Below are positions 15,989 through 24,075 of a DNA stretch of 64,000 nucleotides, one piece after another (positions within the stretch are counted from its first letter, which is position 1; each line of letters opens with the position of its first letter). Origin of the DNA: CAZHLD01 sp964533185 (GTDB lineage: Bacteria; Acidobacteriota; Terriglobia; Acidiferrales; UBA7541). The notes beneath the pieces were generated by a model, which searched no databases, was not told the origin of the DNA, and was given only the letters and a program-made list of their open reading frames with translations. The stretch is from assembly GCA_964533185.1 (NCBI GenBank), contig CAZHLD010000009.1, positions 5,190 through 69,189 on the forward strand, in the 5' to 3' direction. The position numbers and the translations under genes are program-made.

Positions 15989-16522
15989 TTACTTTTTCGG
16001 TGGGGCCGGCGACTTTTTTGCCGGCATGTTGGCAGCGTCACCGATGGGCGGATGACCGGCCGGTAGCGTGCCGTTTCCTGCCGCACCGGTTGAATCGCCA
16101 GTTGGCGCGGCCTCGCCAACCGCCGGATGGCCTGCGGGTACCGAATCCGATGGCGAGGGCGTCGGCGGCATCGCCGCGCCGCCCGGGGGGTGCATCGGGT
16201 TGTCGCCGCCGGCGCGACTGCCACGCACCACCCACACGTTGCCCTGCCGCTCGAGCTGATAGTTCATCTGCATGGTGAACCCGGCCGCGGCATTCCCCTT
16301 GGCCTGGAACTCCACTTGGGCCTGTGCCGTGTTCCCCTCGATACTCACCTGCCCGATCTTCACGTCCATTGCCGAGCGGTTCAGGTCGCTCCGCTCGGAG
16401 AGGTGCTTCTCGATCGCAGCACGAATCGCTTCCCGGTCGCGGTCGCCCTGGTCAGCCTTCTTGCACCCGGAACCGAGAAAAAAAGGGACTACAACTAGTA
16501 GAAGTACAAATGCTTTTCTCAT
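15989..16522 (-). CDS. Putative lipoprotein
   Basis: A 177-residue protein starting at ATG 16522, preceded by GGGAGG. The N-terminus MRKAFVLLLVVVPFFLGSGC is a lipoprotein signal with Cys20 as the likely lipidated residue. The mature part starts with a charged helix (ADQGDRDREAIRAAIEKHLS), then an NTF2-like beta segment (MDVKIGQVSIEGNTAQAQVE and QMNYQLERQGNVWVVRGS), and ends in a long Pro/Gly/Ala-rich tail. Upstream of the start lies the heptamer array; the open frame runs into it, but that part is repeat and not credible coding sequence. Confidence 0.7.
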   Translation of the reverse strand: MRKAFVLLLVVVPFFLGSGCKKADQGDRDREAIRAAIEKHLSERSDLNRSAMDVKIGQVSIEGNTAQAQVEFQAKGNAAAGFTMQMNYQLERQGNVWVVRGSRAGGDNPMHPPGGAAMPPTPSPSDSVPAGHPAVGEAAPTGDSTGAAGNGTLPAGHPPIGDAANMPAKKSPAPPKK

Positions 16523-16550
16523 AGCCTCCCCACTCCCAACTCTGAACTCT

Positions 16551-16797
16551 TGACTCTTGACTCTTGACTCTTGACTCTTGACTCTCAACTTTCAACTCTT
16601 NNNNNNNNNNNNNNNNNNNNNNNNNNNNNNNNNNNNNNNNNNNNNNNNNNNNNNNNNNNNNNNNNNNNNNNNNNNNNNNNNNNNNNNNNNNNNNNNNNNN
16701 ACTCTTGACTCTTGACTCTTGACTCTTGACTCTTGACTCTCAACTTTCAACTCTTGACTCCAAACTGTCAACCGATAACTGACGACTGACAACTCCC
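16551..16797. repeat. Heptamer tandem array with higher-order 49-base unit, interrupted by an assembly gap
   Basis: Left of the gap are five perfect TGACTCT units (16551-16585) followed by CAACTTTCAACTCTT. Right of the gap the same block appears again: five TGACTCT (16706-16740), then CAACTTTCAACTCTT, then diverged heptamers (AACTGAC, GACTGAC, AACTCCC) down to about 16797. The block of seven heptamers is a 49-base higher-order repeat. Confidence 0.85.
16601..16700. other. Assembly gap, 100 N
   Basis: Exactly 100 N placed inside the heptamer array with the same repeat block on both sides. The number is a placeholder; true array length is unknown. Confidence 0.98.
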
Positions 16798-16815
16798 CTT
16801 CCCCTGCGCTATTCT
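16786..16815 (+). promoter_or_regulatory. Candidate serS promoter inside the heptamer array
   Basis: CTGACA (16786-16791), an 18-base spacer and TATTCT (16810-16815). The -35 hexamer is formed by the last diverged heptamers. The -10 ends nine bases before the serS ATG, implying a leader of only a few bases. Confidence 0.5.
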
Positions 16816-16824
16816 GTCCGCCTC

Positions 16825-18096
16825 ATGCACGACCTCAGCTACTTCCGCGAGCACCTCGACCTGTTCGAGCAGATGGCGCGCAACCGCGGCATCACGCTCG
16901 ACCTCGAGGGCTTCCGCAAGCTCGACCACGAGCGCCGCGAGCTGATCACCGCCACCGAGCGGCTCAAGGCCGAGCGCAACAAGGCCAGCGAAGAAATCGC
17001 CCGGCACAAAAAAGCCGGCCAAGACGCCTCCGATCTACTCACGCTTATGAAGAAAGTTTCCGAGGCCATCAAACAATCTGATGAAAAGATCGTCGCCTTT
17101 GACGACCGCCTGCGCGACTTCATGCTCACCGTGCCCAACCTGCCGCACGCTTCCGTGCCGGTCGGCAAAGACGCGTCCGCCAATGTCGAGGTGCGCCGCT
17201 GGGGCGCGCCGCCCAAATTCAGCTTCACACCACGCCCGCACTGGGAAGTCGGCGAGCGCGCTGGCATCCTCGACCTGCCCACCGCCGTGAAAATCGCCGG
17301 CGCCCGCTTCGCGCTCTACAAAGGTCTTGGCGCGCGCCTTGAACGCGCCCTGGCGAATTTTTTCCTTGATCTCCACACCGGCCGGCACGGCTATACGGAA
17401 ATTCTTCCGCCCTTCGTGGCCAACCGCGCTTCGCTCACCGGCACCGGCCACCTGCCAAAGTTCGCCGACGACATGTTTCACCTCGAAGGCACCGACCTCT
17501 GGTTGACGCCCACCGCCGAAGTGCAGCTCACCAACCTCTACCGCGACGAAACCATCAGCGCCGATCAACTCCCCGTCAAAGTCTGCGCGTGGACCGCCTG
17601 CTTCCGCTCCGAAGCCGGCGCCGCTGGCCGCGACACTCGCGGCATCGCCCGCCAGCATCAGTTCCAGAAAGTTGAGCTCTTCAAGTTCACCCGTCCCGAA
17701 CACAGCTACGATGAATTGGAAACGCTCGTCCTCGATGCGGAAAAAGTTTTGCAGGAGCTCGGTCTGCACTACCGCGTCGTGCTGCTTTCGACCGGCGACA
17801 TGGGCTTCGCCGCCTCAAAGACCTACGACCTGGAGGTCTGGCTGCCTTCCACCAGCGAGTTAAAGGAAATCTCTTCCTGCTCAAACTGCGAGGCCTTCCA
17901 GGCGCGCCGCGCCGCCATCCGTTACAAGCCGCAGGGCGGCAAGAGCGACTTCGTGCACACCCTAAATGGCTCCGGTCTCGCTGTCGGCCGCACCTGGCTG
18001 GCCGTGGTCGAAAACTACCAGCAGGAAGACGGCTCCGTCCTTGTTCCCGAGGTCTTGCGCCCCTATATGGGCACCGACCGCATCCCCGCGGTGTGA
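16825..18096 (+). CDS. serS: Seryl-tRNA synthetase
   Basis: SerRS, 423 residues, charges tRNA-Ser and, in organisms using selenocysteine, also tRNA-Sec, which makes it part of the selenocysteine route suggested by selB in this window. The N-terminal long helical hairpin (about 1-105, rich in Glu, Lys, Arg and Leu) binds the tRNA long arm. The class II catalytic core shows LTPTAEVQLTN, motif 2 around TACFRSEAGAAGRDTRG, and motif 3 NGSGLAVGRTWLAVVEN. ISSCSNCEAFQARRA is the usual C-terminal element. Length is normal. The start ATG 16825 has no ribosome site, consistent with a near-leaderless transcript. Confidence 0.96.
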   Translation: MHDLSYFREHLDLFEQMARNRGITLDLEGFRKLDHERRELITATERLKAERNKASEEIARHKKAGQDASDLLTLMKKVSEAIKQSDEKIVAFDDRLRDFMLTVPNLPHASVPVGKDASANVEVRRWGAPPKFSFTPRPHWEVGERAGILDLPTAVKIAGARFALYKGLGARLERALANFFLDLHTGRHGYTEILPPFVANRASLTGTGHLPKFADDMFHLEGTDLWLTPTAEVQLTNLYRDETISADQLPVKVCAWTACFRSEAGAAGRDTRGIARQHQFQKVELFKFTRPEHSYDELETLVLDAEKVLQELGLHYRVVLLSTGDMGFAASKTYDLEVWLPSTSELKEISSCSNCEAFQARRAAIRYKPQGGKSDFVHTLNGSGLAVGRTWLAVVENYQQEDGSVLVPEVLRPYMGTDRIPAV

Positions 18097-18259
18097 CCTT
18101 CACCACCACCGGCTTTCCGCTAACCAGTTTATAGTCAATGCCTTAGGAAGACAATCTGGTTCTGTGCGTCTGCCTGCCGTGCTACGTGCCTGTAATTTCT
18201 ACAATTTCCGTGTTGACTAAATCCGCCAAATCGACAAACTTAGCGTCCGTACAATAAAG

Positions 18260-18634
18260 GTGGCAGGACCGGCCATGCGCGCCCCCGACCATTCGGGGGG
18301 TCCGGCCACAAGAGCCGCTGAGGAAAACGGACGCGGCGTGGGACTTTTGGGGCGTATCTTCCAATTCCTTATTTGGCTGCTGCTGCTGAGCTGGGTCCTC
18401 TGGCTCGTGCGACGAATTTTCGCCGCACCCAAGGACTCGCGCAAGCAGCAGTCGCAAGTCCCGTCGGGCCGCGAGCCGCGACGCTTGTTCCGCGACCCAG
18501 TTTGCGGCATCCACGTCTCCCCGGAGATTTCTTGCTCCCTGGAGGATTCGGGCCAGGTGGTTCATTTCTGCTCGGTCGCCTGTCGCGAGCGCTATCAGGC
18601 TTCGCAGCGGCATGCGGCCGGTGGATCAGCGTAA
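18260..18634 (+). CDS. Membrane-anchored YHS/TRASH-type metal-binding protein
   Basis: A 124-residue protein with a transmembrane helix (about 31-47, FQFLIWLLLLSWVLWLV) and a C-terminal Cys-rich module: RDPVCGIHVSPEISCS, then VVHFCSVACRERYQAS. This is the YHS/TRASH-like pattern linked with metal binding in heavy-metal handling and iron-sulfur proteins. GTG 18260 is taken as start; ATG 18275 is possible. A TACAAT hexamer lies at 18250-18255, directly before it. The 163 bases between serS and this gene hold no other gene. It overlaps nothing and ends 13 bases before the glutamate dehydrogenase start, so they may be co-transcribed. Confidence 0.65.
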   Translation: MAGPAMRAPDHSGGPATRAAEENGRGVGLLGRIFQFLIWLLLLSWVLWLVRRIFAAPKDSRKQQSQVPSGREPRRLFRDPVCGIHVSPEISCSLEDSGQVVHFCSVACRERYQASQRHAAGGSA

Positions 18635-18647
18635 GGAGAAAACTCAG

Positions 18648-19949
18648 ATGGCGATGGTTGCAAAAGCCGCTCCCCAGCCGATGATGCCGCGCATGGCGCC
18701 GCGGGAAGACCTGAACCCGTTCCGCATTTCGCAGATCCAGTTCGATATGGCGGCCGAGTATCTGAAGCTCGATCCCGGCCTGCGCCAGGTATTGCGCCAG
18801 CCCAAGCGCATCCTCGAGGTCTCCATCCCCGCGAAGATGGACAGCGGACAGCTCAAGGTCTTCACCGGCTACCGCGTGCAGCATAACGTGGCGCGCGGCC
18901 CGGCCAAAGGCGGCATTCGCTACCACCCCAACGTCACACTCGATGAAGTGAAGGCGCTGGCGGCGTGGATGACGTGGAAGACAGCCACCGTCAATATCCC
19001 TTATGGCGGCGGCAAGGGCGGAATCATCTGTGACCCGAAGCGGATGAGCCACAACGAGCTCGAACGCATGACCCGCCGTTACACTTCGGAGATCCTCCCC
19101 ATCATCGGCCCCGAGCGCGATATTCCCGCTCCCGACATGTACACCGACGCGCAGACCATGGCCTGGATCATGGACACCTATTCGATGACCGTGGGCTACT
19201 CCGCGCTCGGCGTCGTCACTGGCAAGCCCGTCTCTCTGGGCGGCTCGCTCGGTCGCAACGAAGCTACCGCGCGCGGGTGTCTCTTTGTCGCCGAGGAGGC
19301 CTGCAAGATCAAGAGGATGTCCATACGCGGGGCCACCGTCGCCATCCAGGGCTTCGGCAACGCCGGCGCCATCGCCGCGCGCCTCTTCGCAGAGAAAAAG
19401 GCCAGGATCATTGCCGTCAGCGACTCGCGCGGCGGCGTCTTCAACTCCCGCGGCATCGACCCGATGAAGGCCGTCCGCTATAAGGAACGCTCCGGCACCG
19501 TCGTGGGCATGCCCGGCGCCTCGCGCATCTCCAACGACGACCTGGTCACGCTCAAGTGCGACATCCTGATTCCGGCCGCACTCGAAAACGTCATCACCCT
19601 TCACAATGCCGACCAGATCAAGGCAAAAATCATCGCCGAGGCCGCCAACGGCCCCACCACGCCCCACGCCGACGAAGTCCTGGCCCGCAAGGGTATCTTC
19701 ATGCTGCCGGACATCCTTGCCAACGCCGGCGGCGTCACCGTCAGCTACTTCGAATGGGCGCAGAACCTGCAGGGCTTCTTCTGGGAGGAAGCCGAGGTCA
19801 ATAACCGCCTGGCCATCGTCATGCGCCGCGCGTTTGCCGACGTGTACGAGACTAGCCGCAAGTATCACACCCACATGCGCGCCGCCGCCTACATTCTCTC
19901 CGTCGGCCGCGTCGCCGACGCTACGCTCGTCCGCGGCCTTTTCCCGTAG
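18648..19949 (+). CDS. gdhA: Glutamate dehydrogenase (Glu/Leu/Phe/Val dehydrogenase family)
   Basis: A 433-residue enzyme that interconverts glutamate and 2-oxoglutarate plus ammonia with NAD(P). ATG 18648 follows AAGGAG at good spacing. The dimerisation/catalytic half contains VARGPAKGGIRYHPNVT and TVNIPYGGGKGGI with the substrate and catalytic Lys residues, and DIPAPDMYTDAQTMAWIMD. The Rossmann half has VAIQGFGNAGAIAARLFAEK, then AANGPTTPHADEVL and NAGGVTVSYFEWAQNLQGFF. Length and motifs are those of the hexameric small GDH class. Cofactor preference cannot be read safely. Confidence 0.94.
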   Translation: MAMVAKAAPQPMMPRMAPREDLNPFRISQIQFDMAAEYLKLDPGLRQVLRQPKRILEVSIPAKMDSGQLKVFTGYRVQHNVARGPAKGGIRYHPNVTLDEVKALAAWMTWKTATVNIPYGGGKGGIICDPKRMSHNELERMTRRYTSEILPIIGPERDIPAPDMYTDAQTMAWIMDTYSMTVGYSALGVVTGKPVSLGGSLGRNEATARGCLFVAEEACKIKRMSIRGATVAIQGFGNAGAIAARLFAEKKARIIAVSDSRGGVFNSRGIDPMKAVRYKERSGTVVGMPGASRISNDDLVTLKCDILIPAALENVITLHNADQIKAKIIAEAANGPTTPHADEVLARKGIFMLPDILANAGGVTVSYFEWAQNLQGFFWEEAEVNNRLAIVMRRAFADVYETSRKYHTHMRAAAYILSVGRVADATLVRGLFP

Positions 19950-19976
19950 CCCGGGCCGCTTTACCAGCGCGGCCCA

Positions 19977-20474
19977 TCAATTGTCTCTTGGGTTCTTTCT
20001 CTGGCTCTCTTCGAGGAGAACTTCCAACTCGGCGATTGCCTCGAAGTCGCGTGGGCGCCCCACCGCCCGCTTTACCTCAATCAAGCGCCTCAACTTAAGA
20101 CACCGGCAGTTCACGCCGAAAATCTGAATCTGGATCGTGTGCGATTGGAGGTCTTCATATCGCCCGCCGCCGGTGATTTCGCCAAAGAGATCCAGCGCAC
20201 CGAGGTCCGTCTGCAACGTGAAGTTTAGTCCGCTCTCGACGGTCTTCTGGTCGAAGCGGAAGGGAAGTCCAACTGGCGCTCCGCGGAGAGAGGGTCTGAG
20301 CGGGGCGAGCGATTTCACGAGCCGCCCAATGTTTTCCGATGTCCTGCGGTACACGACGTCAAGGTCCCTGGTGAGCCGAACCGAGCCATGTGCCGTCGCG
20401 GCAACGCCACCGATGAGAATGAACTCGACGCCATTCTTCGCCAATATCTCGAGTAATGAGCCGAAGTTCGTCAT
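19977..20474 (-). CDS. Nucleotidyltransferase-fold protein (AbiEii/MNT-like)
   Basis: A 165-residue protein with the nucleotidyltransferase beginning GVEFILIGGVAATAHGS, then RLTRDLDVVYRRT, where the D-x-D pair of the catalytic site is seen. LGALDLFGEITGGGRYEDL supplies a further Asp. Families with this layout include DUF6036 and AbiEii-type toxins and MNT antitoxins of HEPN/MNT pairs. It overlaps the preceding small gene by four bases (ATGA), so the two form a two-gene unit. A role as toxin-antitoxin or defence element is an inference from layout only. Confidence 0.7.
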   Translation of the reverse strand: MTNFGSLLEILAKNGVEFILIGGVAATAHGSVRLTRDLDVVYRRTSENIGRLVKSLAPLRPSLRGAPVGLPFRFDQKTVESGLNFTLQTDLGALDLFGEITGGGRYEDLQSHTIQIQIFGVNCRCLKLRRLIEVKRAVGRPRDFEAIAELEVLLEESQRKNPRDN

Positions 20475-20692
20475 GACTCGTTGCGCGGCGCCTTGCGCAG
20501 CTCTTCCGCAAACCGCTGCAGCTCCATAAGCTCGTTCAGTCGCTGCTCCGGCGTGAGCTTCAGGCTTTCTCGAATCAGCGTTCGATCGATGTCCTTCTTA
20601 TAAGCTTCGATCACCGGATCGACCCGCAAAGGTGCTGCCTTCTTGGCAGGGTGGGTCCGTGCGCTCCGCCGTTTTTTCTTCAATCGACTCAC
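20471..20692 (-). CDS. Small basic protein coupled to the nucleotidyltransferase
   Basis: A 73-residue protein. GTG 20692 is taken as start because GGAGA lies just upstream; the frame is open further but without a plausible start. The first 20 residues are very basic (SRLKKKRRSARTHPAKKAA), then a helical part follows (PVIEAYKKDIDRTLIRESLK and TPEQRLNELMELQRFAEEL). The second half resembles the small partner proteins that commonly precede such nucleotidyltransferases. The basic N-terminus could bind nucleic acid. Function unknown. Confidence 0.65.
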   Translation of the reverse strand: MSRLKKKRRSARTHPAKKAAPLRVDPVIEAYKKDIDRTLIRESLKLTPEQRLNELMELQRFAEELRKAPRNES

Positions 20693-20873
20693 GCCATCTC
20701 CAAGTCTAACATCGCCGCTCAGATTTGCACATTCATCCACAGCCTTCCACAGGTCACACACCCAAAAATATTCTTGCGCCCGACGCGCATCAGTCGTACA
20801 GTCTGAAGTTGCGGGCACACTCGCAGCACCGAGTGCAGCCGGCAAACGTGTCTGGCGCGGAGGCACGCTACTC

Positions 20874-21767
20874 GTGGCAACGCAGAACGGTCACAGCAAC
20901 TCGGCACCGCCGATCGTCCTCACCATCGCGGGATTTGATCCTTCCTGCGGCGCCGGCATCGCCGCAGACCTGAAAACCATCTCGGCACACAACTGCTACG
21001 GCGTCGCCGCCGTCACCGCGCTCACCGCACAATCCACGCAAGGAGTCCGCAGCACGCACATCACGCCCGCCGCTGTGCTTCGCGCGCAGCTCGACGCGCT
21101 CATCGAAGACGTGCACATCGCCGCCGTGAAAATCGGCATGTTGGGCAACCGCGCCAACGCCGTCGTCGTCGCCGAATTCCTCGACCGCGGCAAGTTCGAG
21201 CGCGTTGTGCTTGACCCTGTTGCCCGCGCGCAGTCAGGCGGAGCAGAGCTGCTCGATGCTGGCGGGCTGAAGTATCTGGCGGAAGAACTGATGCAGCGCG
21301 CGACCATCGTCACGCCCAACATCGCCGAAGCCGAGTTGCTCACCGGCAGCGAAATCAAAGACCTCGCTGCCATGGAGGCTGCCGCGCGGAAATTGTTCGA
21401 GCGCGGCGCGCACGCTGTCCTGGTGAAGGGCGGGCACATGGACAAGGCGATTGACTTGCTCTTCGACGGCCTGGAAGTGTTCACGCTGGACGGCGAGCGC
21501 GTAAAGACCGAAAATACCCACGGCTCCGGTTGCACGCTTTCTTCAGCCATCGCCGCGCATCTGGCTTGCGGGCGCCAGCTCACCGATGCCGTCATGTTGG
21601 CCAAAGCCTACGTCACCAAAGCCATTGAAAAGGGTTTCCCCATCGGCAAAGGCCCCGGCCCGCTGAACCACTTCTATCGCTTCCTGCATGAGCCCGCGCC
21701 GCGCGGCACCCACGAAGTCCCCCAGCACGGCCTGCACCCCGCCGCCGAGCCTGCTACCCACCGCTGA
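20874..21767 (+). CDS. thiD: Hydroxymethylpyrimidine/phosphomethylpyrimidine kinase
   Basis: ThiD of 297 residues phosphorylates HMP and HMP-phosphate in thiamine synthesis. GTG 20874 is preceded by GGAGG ten bases upstream. The ribokinase-like fold is evident: VLTIAGFDPSCGAGIAADLK, TALTAQSTQGV, VKIGMLGN, VVLDPVARAQSG, TPNIAEAELLTG, VLVKGGHM, and the anion-hole motif NTHGSGCTLSSAIAAHL. No TPP riboswitch is visible upstream. A heptamer tract starts directly after the stop codon. Confidence 0.93.
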   Translation: MATQNGHSNSAPPIVLTIAGFDPSCGAGIAADLKTISAHNCYGVAAVTALTAQSTQGVRSTHITPAAVLRAQLDALIEDVHIAAVKIGMLGNRANAVVVAEFLDRGKFERVVLDPVARAQSGGAELLDAGGLKYLAEELMQRATIVTPNIAEAELLTGSEIKDLAAMEAAARKLFERGAHAVLVKGGHMDKAIDLLFDGLEVFTLDGERVKTENTHGSGCTLSSAIAAHLACGRQLTDAVMLAKAYVTKAIEKGFPIGKGPGPLNHFYRFLHEPAPRGTHEVPQHGLHPAAEPATHR

Positions 21768-21768
21768 C

Positions 21769-21793
21769 AATCGAAAATCGAAACTGGAAACTC
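21769..21793. repeat. Degenerate heptamer tract after thiD
   Basis: AATCGAA, AATCGAA, ACTGGAA, then ACTCG in strict seven-base phase, starting two bases after the thiD stop codon. Confidence 0.6.
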
Positions 21794-21816
21794 GCCCGAG
21801 TGGGCAGACTTGTTTG

Positions 21817-23082
21817 TTAGCGGCGAAACACAAGCCGCCCAGCAACAATCGTCGCCATCGGCGCGCCGCGGAAACTGCGCCCGTCAAACGGGGAATTGCG
21901 CGACTTACTGGCCGATTCCGCCGCGTGAAACGTCCAACCATGTTCATTTGAAAAAATGGTCAAGTCGGCCGACTGGCCTGCGGCGATGCGCCGCTCGATG
22001 CCCAGCACGCGGGCGGGGCCCGTGGTGAAAAGCTCGACCAGCCGCATCAGCGACATCCGCCCGGAGTGAACGAGCTGCTCGAGCGCTAGCGCCAGCGCCG
22101 TCTCAAAACCGGTCACACCAAACGGTGCGCGGTCAAACTCCACCTCTTTCAGGGCCGGCTCGTGCGGCGCGTGGTCGGTGGCGATGGCATCCACGGTGCC
22201 GTCGGCCAGCCCCTCAAGCAATGCTTCGCGGTCTTCGCGCGCCGCCAGCGGCGGGTTCATCTTGTAATGCGTGTCGTACCCCACGTCCTCATCGGTCAAC
22301 GTGAAGTGGTGCGGCGTTACTTCGCAGCTTACCGGCAGCCCCTTCTGCTTGGCCTCGCGAACCAGCTCGAGCGATTTCTTGGCCGAGAGATGGGCCACAT
22401 GGAATCTGCAGCCGGTCAGCTCCACCACCTGCAAGTCCCGCGCAACGGCGATGGATTCCGCCGCAGCGGGCATCCCCTGGTGTCCCAGCCGCACCGACCG
22501 CGGCCCTTCGCGCATCACCGCACCGGCCGCCAGCGACGAGTCCTCGCAGTGGTCAATCACCGGCAGGCCGAGTGAGTGGCAGTAGTCCATCACCTGCCGC
22601 AATAGTTTTGCATTGGCGATGGGCCGCCCGTCGTCGCTCACCGCGACGATCCCAGCCTTCTGCATTGCCGCAATTTCCGCGATGGCCTCGCCTTTGCTTT
22701 CCTTCGACGCCGCTCCAATCGGCCACACCCGCGCCATCCCCGCCGCGTCGGCGCGCTCAACAATCGATCGCGTCACCGACGCGTTGTCGTTCACCGGCCG
22801 CGTATTGGGCATCGCGCACACGGCCGTAAATCCGCCACGTACCGCCGCCCGCGTCCCGGTTTCAATTGTTTCCGACGATTCGCCTCCCGGCTCGCGCAGG
22901 TGGCAATGCAGGTCAATGAACCCCGGCGCAACGATCAACCCCTTCGCGTCAAACTCTTCCGCGTCAGCCGCTTGAATCCCGGCCGAAACCTGCGCGATGC
23001 GCTCTCCATCGAGCAACACATCGAGCTGCGCGTCGGTCCCGCTCGCCGGATCCACCACGCGTCCGTTCTTAATCAGCAGCAT
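21817..23082 (-). CDS. pyrC: Dihydroorotase
   Basis: A 421-residue type I dihydroorotase, step 3 of pyrimidine synthesis, cyclising carbamoyl aspartate. The metal motif FIDLHCHLREPG (about 57-68) is intact, followed by CAMPNTRPVNDN, VIDHCEDSSLAAGA (metal His), VELTGCRFHVAHLSAKKSLE, and IATDHAPHEPALKEVEF with the catalytic Asp. The C-terminus ends with the amidohydrolase segment GRSFRGAPMATIVAGRLVF. It overlaps pyrB by 14 bases in the pyrR-pyrB-pyrC order. Confidence 0.95.
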   Translation of the reverse strand: MLLIKNGRVVDPASGTDAQLDVLLDGERIAQVSAGIQAADAEEFDAKGLIVAPGFIDLHCHLREPGGESSETIETGTRAAVRGGFTAVCAMPNTRPVNDNASVTRSIVERADAAGMARVWPIGAASKESKGEAIAEIAAMQKAGIVAVSDDGRPIANAKLLRQVMDYCHSLGLPVIDHCEDSSLAAGAVMREGPRSVRLGHQGMPAAAESIAVARDLQVVELTGCRFHVAHLSAKKSLELVREAKQKGLPVSCEVTPHHFTLTDEDVGYDTHYKMNPPLAAREDREALLEGLADGTVDAIATDHAPHEPALKEVEFDRAPFGVTGFETALALALEQLVHSGRMSLMRLVELFTTGPARVLGIERRIAAGQSADLTIFSNEHGWTFHAAESASKSRNSPFDGRSFRGAPMATIVAGRLVFRR

Positions 23083-24049
23083 CGCTGAAGCCTTTTATCA
23101 CGTCGTTCGCATCACCCGGCGTGCCCAGAGTCAGCAGGAGCAGCAGCGCCATGCGCACAGCCAGTCCGTTGGTCACCTGTTCGAGCACGCACGACTGCGG
23201 CCCGTCGGCCACCGCCGGGTCAATCTCCAGTCCTCGCACCATCGGTCCGGGGTGAAGCACCAGCGCGTCCGGCCGCGCCCGCCGCAACCGCTCGGGCGTG
23301 AGCTGGTAGAGAAGCACATACTCCTCCAGCGCCAGCGCCGGTTCGTTGTGCCGCTCCTGCTGCACGCGCAGCACGAGCACCACGTCTGCGCCCTCGAGCG
23401 CTTCTTCAATTCGCGCCACGCGACGGATCGAGCTGCCCGGCGGCGCCAGGCATTCGAGCTCGCGCGGCAGCCACATCGCCGGCCCGCACAGCGTGAACCG
23501 GCAGCCGAATTTTCCCAGCAACTGGATGTTCGAGCGCGCCACGCGGCTGTGCTGCACGTCGCCGAGGATGGTGACGTTCAGCCCCGCAAGCGTCTCTCGA
23601 CGGTCGCGAATGGTCAGCGCATCCAGCAACGCCTGCGTTGGGTGTTCGTGCGTGCCGTCGCCCGCATTGATCACCGGAATCTCGATTCGCTCCGCGACGA
23701 AGTGCGGCGCGCCCGACGAACTATGGCGCATCACGATGCAATCGGGCTTCATCGCATCGAGCGTTCGCACTGTATCGAGCAGCGACTCCCCCTTGCGCAA
23801 GCTCGACGCCTCCGCCTGCAAATTCATCGTGTCCGCGCCCATCCGCGCCGCTGCGGTGGCAAAACTGATCCGCGTGCGCGTGGAAGGCTCAAAGAAAGCC
23901 AGCGCCGCCGATTTGCCGCGCAGCGTGGCCAGTTTTTTCAGGGGGTGGCGCTGGATCTGCTGTAAGGGCTTTGCCTGGTCAAGAAGAAATGTAATCTGCT
24001 CGGCGGTAAGCGGTTCGATGCCGAGCATGTGGTGAAAACGGTGCGGCAC
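23069..24049 (-). CDS. pyrB: Aspartate carbamoyltransferase catalytic chain
   Basis: A 326-residue ATCase condensing carbamoyl phosphate with aspartate. Carbamoyl-phosphate site SxRT appears as FFEPSTRTRISFATAA; also visible are SSLRKGESLLDTVRTLDAM, VINAGDGTHEHPTQALLD, VTILGDVQHSRVARSN and LHPGPMVRGLEI. The C-terminal helix GLAVRMALLLLLTLG is typical. No pyrI regulatory gene is next to it. It lies between pyrR and pyrC and overlaps pyrC. Confidence 0.95.
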   Translation of the reverse strand: MPHRFHHMLGIEPLTAEQITFLLDQAKPLQQIQRHPLKKLATLRGKSAALAFFEPSTRTRISFATAAARMGADTMNLQAEASSLRKGESLLDTVRTLDAMKPDCIVMRHSSSGAPHFVAERIEIPVINAGDGTHEHPTQALLDALTIRDRRETLAGLNVTILGDVQHSRVARSNIQLLGKFGCRFTLCGPAMWLPRELECLAPPGSSIRRVARIEEALEGADVVLVLRVQQERHNEPALALEEYVLLYQLTPERLRRARPDALVLHPGPMVRGLEIDPAVADGPQSCVLEQVTNGLAVRMALLLLLTLGTPGDANDVIKGFSDAAD

Positions 24050-24075
24050 GTTTCCTCGGAACGGGGCCTGCGGCG

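Noticed and set aside
16592..16792. Short gene encoded by the heptamer array
   Set aside because: Repeat-derived peptide with an N gap inside; no start signal.
16551..16797. CRISPR array
   Set aside because: Units are seven bases without spacers; no cas genes in the window.
18369..19874. 501-codon open frame on the minus strand
   Set aside because: Antisense shadow of glutamate dehydrogenase.
20700..20873. TPP riboswitch before thiD
   Set aside because: The conserved CTGAGA and ACCTGATC blocks are absent.
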